From Theodoxus fluviatilis (taxonomy: Eukaryota; Mollusca; Gastropoda; Cycloneritida; Neritidae), in assembly GCA_034096865.1 (NCBI GenBank), contig JAWQFJ010014974.1, forward strand, positions 1 to 20,000: a stretch of DNA of 20,000 bases, given 5' to 3'. The notes beneath the pieces were generated by a model. That model was not told where the DNA came from. It did not search any database and saw nothing but the letters and a program-made list of their open reading frames with translations. The position numbers and the translations under genes were made by a program. Shown here piece after piece: positions 9,186-17,874 of the stretch; within the stretch, counting starts at the first letter, position 1; the number at the start of each line of letters is the position of its first letter.

Positions 9186-9590
9186 TATACAATCCAACTT
9201 TGAAGAGCTCCTGTGACCTTGACTTTAAAGCAAGGTCAACCACACTGGTATCAAAAGATAGAACTTATTTTGTCCTATATATCAAATATAGGTCAGGTAT
9301 CCAATGTCAAAATTTTCAGAGAAAATTGGGAAAATGTGGAAAATGGCCGTTTTTTAGACAACATTTATGGCCCCTGCGACCTTGACCTTGAAGCAAGGTC
9401 GATTCACTGTGTATGTTTTTTGAGGCCTTGTCATCATACACCATCATGCCACATTTGGTGTTAATAGATTTAATAGCGTCCGAGAAAAGTGAAACGTTAA
9501 AGTTTTTTACGGACGACAGGACGCCCGGACGCCCGCCCGGACGGACGACACGGGTGAGTACATAGACTCACTTTTGCTTTGCATGTGAGT

Positions 9591-10388
<798 letters not shown>

Positions 10389-10402
10389 TCAAAGAGGGCA
10401 TA

Positions 10403-10515
10403 ATGAGTGTGTGTGTGAGTGTGTGTGCGTGTTTGCATGTGCGAATGTGTGTATGCATGTGTCTGTGTGTGGGTGCGTTTGCGTGCGTGCGTGCGTGTCG
10501 ATGTTTGTGCGTGTG
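10403..10515 (+). repeat. Degenerate TG-rich repeat
   Basis: An imperfect (GT)n/(GTGC)n tract just upstream (minus-strand sense) of the exon D acceptor, so exon D lies between two TG-rich repeats. Confidence 0.85.
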
Positions 10516-10860
10516 CGATTAAAAAAATATGATGTCGACTTTAAGGGCGAGAAGGAGGTGGGGTGCAGGAATGAAAACATTGACCCTGAGGATGGTGATA
10601 CATGTAATGCGTGTCACGTGCTGTCTATGAAAGTGACAGAATGAAACAACAAAATCGTACAACAGAACTGCTTGCAACATTTCCATTTTAAATGTCCCCC
10701 GAGGCACTGGCTATAAAGACAGAGTAACAACGGTAAAACTCAATTGCCGAACGCCTAGAGGGAATTAATAACATTGAGCAGAGTCAGGAAGCACCCTTAA
10801 TTCTTTTCCCGTAACTCTTTATTCTTCTTCTTTGTTCTCATTTTCTCTCGTTCCACCCTC
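10516..10860. other. Unassigned intronic sequence
   Basis: About 345 bp of intron C-D between the TG-rich tract and the long tandem array. No gene, terminal repeat or RNA was recognised. Confidence 0.5.
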
Positions 10861-10869
10861 ACTTGGTGA

Positions 10870-13180
10870 CCGGTTCTGAATTAGGAACTTCCTACTTTTT
10901 CTTAATCTTTTTTCTTCACTTATTCTTCACGGGCAGGGTGTATGGGTCTGTATTAAAAACTTCCCCTTTCCCCCTCATTCCATATTGTTTATCCATGACC
11001 TCAATTAATCTGTCCTCACAGGGTGTCTGGGTCTGTATTAGAAACGTCCCCTTTCCCCCTTATCCCTTATTGTTTATCCTTATCCTTCACTTATTCTTTC
11101 CTCGCAGGGTGTCTCGGTCTGTATTAGAAACTTCCCCTGCCCTCCTTATCCCTTATTGTTTATCCTTATCCTTCACTTATTCTTTCCCCGCAGGGTGTCT
11201 CGGTCTGTATTAGAAACTTCCCCTGCCCTCCTTATTCCTTTTTATCTATCCTTATCCTTCACGTATTCTTTCCTCGCAGGGTGTCTGGGTCAGTAGAAGA
11301 AACTTATTATTGTCCTCCTTTATCTTTTGCTTTGGTTCTTCTGTTTTTCTTCCTGCACAGCATGTCCAGCTCTGCATAAGGTACTTACTCTTCTTTCCTT
11401 ATTATTTATTCACATTCTCTGTCTTTTTTCCTTCTCTTATTCATTTCGTGCAGGAAGTCTGGCTGTGTAATAGGAAAATACTCTTTTTGACTGAGGGTGT
11501 ATCTCCACAGAGGTTGGAATGAGTGTGTATTGCTTAAGGACCTAATAGTCTAATTCGGCTATGTAAGGCATGTGTGTGCAAAAGTAATGGTCTAAAATAA
11601 AAAAGGATGTTCATATTTGTAAAATATGTATACACATACATGTAACTTTACTCAGTTCCTTACATGTAAACATACAAACGAGCATATGTACAAACATGGG
11701 TGACAAATGTTACAGAGGAGTCAGGTATCCCTACTTACTCTCCCTCCCTGATTTTTTATTCTTATTTTTCATCCTTAACTCTTCTCTTATTCTTTCCACA
11801 CAGGACATGTGGCTCTGTATTACACACGTACTCTTCTTCACTTATCATTTCTTATTCTTCTTCCTTATCCTTATTTTTTTCTTATTCTTTCCGCACAGGG
11901 TGTCCTGCTCTGTCTTATTAAGCTACATTTTCCCCTTTTCTCTATTCCTAGTCTTTATCCGTATTCTTCACTTACATATTCCATGCTGTGTCCACTTCTG
12001 TATTAGGTTTAACTTTGAGCTTGCTTTTCCACTGAGCCAGGAATGTCCATGTATTCTGTTTTCCCTTTATTCATTAGTCTTATTCTTCACCACTATTCTT
12101 ATTCTCCTCTTTTTTAATGGAACTTTTTATTCTTCCTGTGCAGGGCGTCCTGTCCAATACCAGGACTTACTCCTCTTGACCTTGAGAGTGCGTTTCTACA
12201 AAAGAGTCCGGAACCCTTATTAATATTATTTCCCCTTATTCTTTATTCCCTAATCCTTGGTCCTTATTCCCTCCCCGTGTAGGGCGTCCTGTTGAATACC
12301 AGGACTTACTCCTCTTGACCTTGAGAGTGCGTTTCTACAAAAGAGTCCGGAACCCTTATTAATATTATTTCCCCTTATTCTTTATTACCTAATCCTTGGT
12401 CCTTATTCCCTCCCCATGTAGGGCGTCCTGTTGAATATCAGGACTTACTCTTCTTGACCTCGAGGTTGCCTTTCTACAAAAGATATCAGAATCCTTATTG
12501 ATTTTAGTTCCTCTTATTTTTTTGTTCTTAATCCTTCGTTCTTATTCCTCTCTTGTCCTTCCAGTGCCGGGCGTCCTGCTTAATGTTTCAGGAATTTACT
12601 CCGTCTGACCTTGAGGATGCGTCTACGCAGACGAGGCAGGGATCACTACTTACTCATTTTCCTTTTATTCTTTGGTTTTATTCTTTATCCGTATTCTTAT
12701 TTTATTCTTTATTTTTATTCTGTATCCTTGTGTTTATTCCATCAGCGCAAAATGGTATGTCCTGTATGAGGAGCTTACACATTTTGACCTTTAAGGGTTC
12801 CTACTCATCTTTTTCTCCGTCATTTAGAACATTTATTCTTTGTTCTTATTGCTCTCTTATTCTTTGTCCTTATTCTCTTCTTATCCTTCCTGTGCAGGGC
12901 GTCATGTTCTGTGTCAGAAACTTACTCCTCTTAGCCTTAAGCGTGCATCTTCACTGAAGTATTTCCAGCTTGTTCTTTTTTAACCATTTACTCCTTACTC
13001 TTATTATGCATCTATCTTTTTTTCTTCTTTTAAAAAAGCATACCTTATTCTCATTTTTCTCTTATCCTTCCCGTGCAGACTGCCGGGCTCTGTATGAGAA
13101 AGTTACTATGATTTATTCTTATTCTTTTCTTATACTTCCTGCGCAGGGCTTCCTGCTCTGTTTCAGCAACTTACTTTTAC
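10870..13180 (+). repeat. Decayed tandem array containing copies of the exon C end
   Basis: This is a pyrimidine-rich array. Its recurring core is CTTATTCTTTCC..GCAGGGTGTC followed by TGGGTCTGTATTAGAAAC or related sequence. At 10935-11300 the period is about 85 bp (cores near 10935, 11020, 11105, 11190, 11276). Further cores lie near 11360, 11452, 11800, 11897, 12141, 12281, 12419, 12567, 12893, 13076 and 13145. Two units at about 12135-12420 are almost identical over 137-139 bp, a recent duplication. Units from 12165 onwards contain ACTTACTCCTCTTGACCTTG and AGAGTGCGTTTCTACA, which match the last bases of exon C and its donor (13371-13407). It fills most of intron C-D. The hydrophobic Phe/Leu/Ser-rich open frames on the plus strand are by-products of its composition. 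Confidence 0.85.
11522..11695. other. Non-repetitive gap inside the tandem array
   Basis: About 170 bp that do not show the array core. It is AT-rich, with ATGTATACACATACATGTA near 11624. It divides the ~85-bp-period part from the later, longer-period part. Confidence 0.45.
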
Positions 13181-13376
13181 CCATACCCAGTAGTCTCCCC
13201 TCCTGCATGAGTGGATGTTCAGATCGTCACCCTCAACTCGCACATTGAAACCCCGTCTTCTTGACAGGCGGATTTAGGAGAGCAAGCTTTGGCGTGTGAT
13301 CCTGTGTGAGGCGCAGTGCCGTGGTTTGATCCCTGGGACGGGAGGAAACTGGATGCTCATTTTTCTTGCAACTTAC

Positions 13377-13623
13377 TCTTCTTGACTTTGAGTGTGCGTC
13401 TCCACAGCGTGGAGAAGATTCCGTCCGTCCAATCATTGGTGGCCACGTCCAGACGTCCGAACATCTGGGGGGCCGTAATAGCCTTGGGGTTCATGCGCAT
13501 CTCTCTGTGCGGCTTTCCGCAGTCCGTCATGGCCCGCATCAGCATAGTGATGCAGCACGTCTTGCCAGCACCGCAAGGCCCCAGCGTCATCATGCCGTGT
13601 CGCACGCGCTGTGTCTCGAACAG
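13377..13623 (-). CDS. DNAH5/8: Axonemal dynein heavy chain (DNAH5/DNAH8-like), exon C with AAA2 P-loop
   Basis: This exon encodes 82 codons plus one base. It starts [15 protein letters not shown], contains the AAA2 Walker A P-loop GPCGAGKT (13558-13581), and continues through [15 protein letters not shown] and [15 protein letters not shown] to [20 protein letters not shown] followed by this stretch is characteristic of DNAH5/DNAH8 rather than DNAH9/11/17. The Cys in place of the usual Ser in the P-loop sits at a variable position and should be tolerated. Lysine and threonine of the P-loop are present, so nucleotide binding at AAA2 looks intact. The acceptor CTGGCAG (13630-13624) is preceded by a pyrimidine tract that merges with (TGAA)n. 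The donor GTAAGT is at 13376-13371 in phase 1. Copies of the last 30 or so bases plus donor recur in the following intron. Confidence 0.96.
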
Positions 13624-13642
13624 CTGCCAGGTGGAGAGAAAG

Positions 13643-14200
13643 AGGAATGAATGAATGAATGGATGAATAGATGAATGAATGAATGAATTAATTAATTAAT
13701 TAATCAATTAATGAATGAATGAATGAATGAATGAATGAATGAATGAATGAATGAATGAATGAATGAATGAATGAATGAATGAATGAATGAATGAATGGGT
13801 GGATGAATGGATGGATGATAATTTGGAAGGATAGATGAAGGGATAGATGGAGGGATAGATGGAGGGATAAATGCATGGACGAATGAATGGATGAAGAAAT
13901 AAAAGGATGGATAGATGGACTATGAATGAATGAATGAATGAATGATAGATTAAATGTACAAATAGATAGATAATGAATAGATGGATGAACGAACTTAAAA
14001 ACGACCGAACGAACGAGGGGACGGACGAACGAATGAAAGAATGAATAAATGATTGAAGTAATGCACGAATGAACGAACAAATGAATGAATGAATGAATGA
14101 ATGAATGAATGAATGAATGAATGAATGAATGAATTAATGCATGAATGAACGAACGAATGAATGCATGAATGAATGTATGAATAATGAATGAATGAATGAC
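13643..14200 (+). repeat. (TGAA)n tetranucleotide block
   Basis: About 560 bp of GAATGAAT repeats with a long pure run at 13710-13796 and variants (GATGGATA, GAACGAAC) in the middle. It begins about 20 bp upstream of the exon C acceptor (minus-strand sense), so in the transcript it reads (UUCA)n and forms part of the pyrimidine-rich stretch before the AG. Confidence 0.97.
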
Positions 14201-14374
14201 ATTTTACTGCCTATCAGCCTTTGTGAGACCATTGATCACGAAAATCAACAGAACTGGTTAGAATGAGGTGAAGACGAGCCCCGATCTCCGAAGTCCTGGA
14301 AACTGTCCTATTCTCCCAATGTATTCGGCCGGTGCATTTCAGCAGCTCTTCTGAAGTGTCACTCAGATCTTTCC
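14201..14374. other. Unassigned intronic sequence
   Basis: A short unique-looking stretch between the (TGAA)n block and the SINE-like core. Nothing was recognised in it. Confidence 0.4.
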
Positions 14375-14450
14375 TCACACCTCATTAGATAAGAGGTTAA
14401 AGCACTCAAACCTTCACCGGGGGGGTCGCTGGTTCGGTACTTGCTAGAAT
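14375..14450 (+). mobile_element. tRNA-like SINE core (RNA polymerase III promoter-like)
   Basis: AAGAGGTTAAAGCACTCAAA at about 14390-14410 resembles the A box of tRNA-derived SINEs (family pattern: ...AGTGGTTAAAGC(G/A)CTC). GGTCGCTGGTTCGGTAC at about 14426-14442 resembles a B box (GGTCGCGGGTTCGANTCC). The spacing is close to that of a tRNA. The A-box side is degraded and the B box lacks the final CC, so it is an old copy. The sequence to about 14600 may be its body. It is not a functional tRNA gene. Confidence 0.5.
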
Positions 14451-14674
14451 CGGAATTTTTTCTGTCTACCCTGTACATGGTTTCTGACTCAAAGTTCCTA
14501 ATACTGAGAGACAGTTGCTCATACTCTCTGATGACTCTCATGACAGGCTGTGACTATCAGCGATTGCAGGCTACATACGACCATGGAGCACAGAAATCAA
14601 GAGAACCACAAGTAAGCGCATATCGTCACGATGTCCCTTGTTAATCGCCTCTTACGAATCGCGTAGGGAGACGC

Positions 14675-15630
14675 GGTGGATCTGTTCTGACCCCCAACCC
14701 ACAGGGTGGATCTGTTCTGACCCCCAACCCACAGGGTGGGTCTGTTCTCACTCCCAACCCACAGAGTGGGTCTGTTCTCACTCCCAACACAGAGGGTGGG
14801 TCTGTTCTGACCCCCAACCCACAGGGTGGGTCTGTTTTCACCCCCAACCCACAGGGTGCGTCTGTTCTGACCCCCAACCCACAGGGTGGTCTGTTCTGAC
14901 CCCCAACCCACAGGGTGGGTCTGTTTTCACCCCCAACACAGAGGGTGCGTTTGTTCTGACCCCCAACCCACAGGGTGTGTCTGTTTTCACCCCCAACCCA
15001 CAGGGTGGGTCTGTTCTGACCCCCAACCCACAGGGTGGGTCTGTTCTGACCCCCAACCCACAGGGTGCGTCTGTTCTGACCCCCAACCCACAGGGTGGGT
15101 CTGTTCTGACCCCAACCCACAGGGTGGGTCTGTTCTGACCCCCAACCCACAGGGTGGGTCTGTTCTCACCCCCAACCCACAGGGTGGGTCTGTTCTGACC
15201 CCCAACCCACAGGGTGGTCTGTTCTGCCCCCCAACCAAGGGGTGGGTCTGTTCCGACCCCCAACCCACAGGGTGGGTCTGTTCTGACCCCCAACCCACAG
15301 GGTGTGTCTGTTCTCACCCCCAACCCACAGGGTGGGTCTGTTCTGACCCCCAACCCACAGGGTGGGTCTGTTCTGACACCCAACCCACAGGGTGGGTCTG
15401 TTCTGACCCCCAACCCACAGGGTGTGTCTGTTCTCACCCCCAACCCACAGGGTGGGTCTGTTCTGACCCCCAACCCACAGGGTGTGTCTGTTCTCACCTC
15501 CAACCCACAGGGTGCGTCTGTCCTGACCCCCAACCCACAGGGTGCGTCTGTCCTGACCCCCAACCCACAGGGTGGGTCTGTTCTGACCCCCTACCCACAA
15601 GGTGCGTCTGTCCTGACCCCCAACACAGAG
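14675..15630 (+). repeat. 30-bp minisatellite, about 32 units
   Basis: The unit is GGTGGGTCTGTTCTGACCCC followed by CAACCCACAG. Most copies differ by one or two bases (GGTGCGTCTG, GGTGTGTCTG, TTTTCACC, CAACACAGAG), and a few are 29 bp (near 14886, 15112 and 15214). Because 30 is a multiple of three and the unit has no stop codons, long open frames run on both strands; these are not genes. The array ends about 38 bp past the exon B donor. In the dynein transcript each unit supplies GGGTTGGGGG, a pair of G-runs. Confidence 0.99.
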
Positions 15631-15668
15631 GGGACTGGTGCGGGCGGCTGTCCGGCACCCATGCCTAC

Positions 15669-15830
15669 CTGCACAACCTTGAGGTTCCAGGGCGGGTGGT
15701 TGATGAGGTTGGCCTCTCTTATCTGATGGTCCACAGCAGCCTGGAGCTCCACGTAGACAGCGCTATCCAGCGTGATGCCTGGAAACAGGTCGCCAATCAG
15801 CGACATGAACAGGGGTTCGTCCTCGTCCAC
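15669..15830 (-). CDS. DNAH5/8: Axonemal dynein heavy chain (DNAH5/DNAH8-like), exon B
   Basis: This exon encodes 54 residues starting [18 protein letters not shown] and ending [14 protein letters not shown], the conserved linker between AAA1 and AAA2. DEDEPLF...LIxDLFPGI and NHPPWNLK are hallmarks of the family. The minus-strand acceptor is CTGCAG (15836-15831) and the donor is GTAGGC (15668-15663), both phase 0. It joins in frame to exon A ([13 protein letters not shown]) and to exon C ([14 protein letters not shown]). The 30-bp minisatellite begins only about 38 bp downstream of the donor, and a (TGAA)n tract starts just upstream of the acceptor, so the exon is hemmed in by simple repeats. 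No stop or frameshift is seen. Confidence 0.94.
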
Positions 15831-15847
15831 CTGCAGACAAATAAAGA

Positions 15848-15945
15848 GATGAATGAATGAATAAACGAACGAATTAACATATGAATGAATGAATGGATGA
15901 GTAGATGGATTGATTGATTGATGAATGAATGAACGGATGAATGAA
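15848..15945 (+). repeat. (TGAA)n repeat
   Basis: A shorter GAATGAAT tract with GGATGGAT variants, starting about 18 bp upstream of the exon B acceptor. The same kind of tract precedes exon C. Confidence 0.93.
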
Positions 15946-15965
15946 CATGTTGAGAGGGTTAGGTC

Positions 15966-16600
15966 ACCACAACCACCACCGCCAACAACACTCCACTACA
16001 ATCGCAACCACAAACAACACCATCACAAATCAACACGACAATCAAAACCACCACCATCACCATAATTATTATCACATCCACCATGAACACCACCACCACT
16101 ACCATTACCACCACCACCACCACCACCTACACCACCACCACCACCACCTCCACACCACCACCACCACTTCAACCACCACCACCACCACCACCACCACCAT
16201 CACCACCAGCGCAATCACAACCACCGCCACCACCATCACTCCCACCACCTTAACCACCACCATTAACTACAACAACAGCAACAACAACAACAATAACAAC
16301 AATGACAGGCACGACATTGGCGACGAGGGTGATGATAAGAACGACAACAACAGATTATGAAATTAGCAACGACGACGACGACGATTATAAAAAGATTACG
16401 ACGGCAGGAAAAGCGACCAAGGCAACGGAAATAACTAGCATGACAGCGAAAACTATTATTACTACGATGACGAGGAAGACGAGGAGAACGGCGACGATGA
16501 TGACAACGATAACAGCAGCACCAATAACAATAACAATGATAATGACGGTTTTGAAAATGATTATAATAACGATGACAACGACGATGACAATAGTTTGCTA
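15966..16600 (+). repeat. (CAC)n followed by (AAC/GAC/GAT)n trinucleotide block
   Basis: CAC/ACC trinucleotides dominate 15966-16265, then AAC, GAC and GAT trinucleotides to about 16600. The His/Thr-rich open frame at 15941-16360 is low-complexity. In the dynein transcript the first part reads (GGU)n. Confidence 0.93.
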
Positions 16601-16646
16601 AGGATAACCACTTTCGAACAAAATAACAGTGAAGACAATCTTCCCT

Positions 16647-16906
16647 CCTTTCCTTCTCTCTCTCTCTCTCTCTGTCTGTCTTTCTTACTCTCTCTTTTTC
16701 TCTGTCTCTTTCTTTCTTCTCTCTCTCTTACTCTCTTTCTTTCTCTCTTTCTCACTCTCTCTCTTTCTCTCTCTCTTTCTCACTCTCTCTCTTTCTCTCT
16801 CTCCCTCCTCTCTCTCTCTCTCCCTCCTCTCTCTCTCCCTCCTTTCTCTCTCCCTCCCCCCCCCCCTCTCCTCTCTTTCGCTGTCTCCCCCCCCCCCCCA
16901 ATTAAC
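16647..16906 (+). repeat. CT-rich tract with C-runs
   Basis: (CT)n with TTTC and CCTC variants, ending in two C-runs (about 16856-16866 and 16887-16899). Open frames in it (Leu/Ser-rich on plus, Arg/Glu-rich on minus) are compositional. Confidence 0.96.
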
Positions 16907-17108
16907 TGAATAGGTGGGTCAGCAACAGCTATTGATGGTTCAAATGCCAATAAGGCCAGATATGCGGCTATGTATACACACCATGTCCAAAATCGAAGAG
17001 AGCAGAGGTCATCGAATGAACGGTCATTGACTACAACAAACCTAATAATAACGTCCATCAAGCCACGGAATAGCTTGTCGTGTGACGGGTGGTTGGCACG
17101 AAGAATAA

Positions 17109-17135
17109 AAGTTCAAAGTTCAAAGTTCAAAGTTC
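17109..17135 (+). repeat. (GTTCAAA)n short tandem repeat
   Basis: About three and a half 7-bp units, roughly 30 bp past the exon A donor. Confidence 0.9.
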
Positions 17136-17165
17136 CCTCTCTTCAAAGTTTAGTTCCGTTCTCAC

Positions 17166-17300
17166 CAGTTTGGAGAGGTTCATGTCGCGTAGCACTCGCA
17201 TCACAATTGTCGACTCGGTGTCGTTGGGTCTGGCTCTCTTCTCCGCACCCAGCGTTCGCAGCACAGAGAGAATGTTTCGCAATCCGAAGTCGTAGTGCAC
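17166..17300 (-). CDS. DNAH5/8: Axonemal dynein heavy chain (DNAH5/DNAH8-like), exon A
   Basis: This is the first visible exon of an outer-arm dynein heavy chain, the ATP-driven motor of ciliary and flagellar axonemes. It encodes 45 residues beginning [18 protein letters not shown] and ending [10 protein letters not shown]. This is the conserved end of the AAA1 module, where the family reads [16 protein letters not shown]. On the minus strand it is bounded by an acceptor ending CTAG at 17304-17301 and a donor GTGAG at 17165-17161, both phase 0, so it is an internal exon. The preceding exon (family sequence near YKLCEEQL) was not found between here and 20000, so it should lie outside the window. 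A short (GTTCAAA)n tract lies about 30 bp inside the downstream intron. The family assignment rests on recognition of the protein sequence. Confidence 0.93.
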
Positions 17301-17316
17301 CTAGAGAAGGGGAAAA

Positions 17317-17790
17317 ATGGTAATGATGTGTTTTATATAGCGAATTGTCACCCATGCCTGGGTCTCAAGCAGCTTTATTCTGTACCCCCTGATCACTGGG
17401 CCGCTTGATCAATCCTTCACTGGCACCTGACGACACCCAGCGACAGACAGACAGGCCGCACACAGTCAAGTGCCAGCACCAAATCTACTCTATGGGGAAC
17501 ATTCCAACGCAGGCTGGCTTACAGCCGCATGCAAGGGCTGATAGCGCTACAGCGTACCATCGTTGCCGTCACAGGTGCAATGTTTTACTCCTGGGTGGGG
17601 AGAAGCAATGCGAGTCAGTCATTTTGCTCAAGGATGCAACTACGGGATCCACGCAGCTTCGAACGCCACACCCACCAGCCGCAAGCGACTTGCTGCTCAA
17701 GCTCGCTGACCACTCGACCACAAAGACCCCTGAAAACTCAGGAGGCGATGAGGTGATAGGATTTTGATTTCGCAGCAGGATTTTCACTCT
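17317..17790. other. Unassigned sequence, possibly an old dispersed repeat
   Basis: GTTTTATATAGCGAATTGTC at about 17330 followed by GCAGCTTTATTCTGTACCCCCTGATCA looks like the dispersed animal repeats with a TTATATAGCGC...GCTTTA...ACCCC pattern, but I cannot name a family. The open frame 17405-17767 shows no similarity I recognise. If the dynein gene continues upstream of exon A, this is intron. Confidence 0.3.
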
Positions 17791-17874
17791 TGACTGAATG
17801 GGTCAAGCCGCAAAATTCTGATGCGAGCACGCAAGGAAACTTCGATCAGATCGTGCGTGCAGAAAGAACACGAA

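Larger units (their letters stand above)
5385..9590 (+). mobile_element. TGACCTTGA-rich dispersed element, copy 2, interrupted by later insertions
   Basis: The left tip GGGCAAAGCCCACACGACTC at about 5389-5408 matches copies 3 and 4. The element then changes into unrelated DNA (minisatellite plus helicase fragment, about 5413-5990). It resumes at about 5994 (ATTTGGTCACATTTCATA...) and is cut at 6158 by a 3,027-bp Ginger-like transposon. It continues at 9186-9590 to the right tip GCATGTGAGT. Removing the Ginger element and one TATA restores the sequence order of the other copies (ATATGTATACAATCC). This shows that the Ginger insertion is younger than this copy. Confidence 0.8.

Noticed and set aside
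10870..13180. Repeated plus-strand 3' splice-site-like motifs (CTTATTCTTTCC..GCAG|GG)
   Set aside because: They look like excellent acceptors, but the only gene here is on the minus strand and no plus-strand exons follow. They are treated as part of the array unit.
10863..13248. Several Phe/Leu/Ser-rich plus-strand ORFs that look like membrane proteins
   Set aside because: Composition of the pyrimidine-rich tandem array. The frames change from unit to unit, and the plus strand is antisense to the dynein gene.
13265..13350. A second possible tRNA-like B box (GGTTTGATCCC near 13323)
   Set aside because: I could not find an A box at the right distance; a single B-box match is too weak to call.
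14675..15630. Regular 30-bp periodicity resembling a CRISPR array
   Set aside because: The units are directly adjacent, with no variable spacers, and the surroundings are a eukaryotic intron.
14638..15860. Long open frames on both strands (up to 324 codons) with a 10-residue repeat
   Set aside because: They are produced by a 30-bp minisatellite without stop codons. Several frames on both strands are open at once, and units of 29 bp break the frames. There is no start context or homologue.
17405..17767. 120-codon ORF as an upstream dynein exon or host gene
   Set aside because: It is on the opposite strand from the dynein gene and has no recognisable motif or splice structure.
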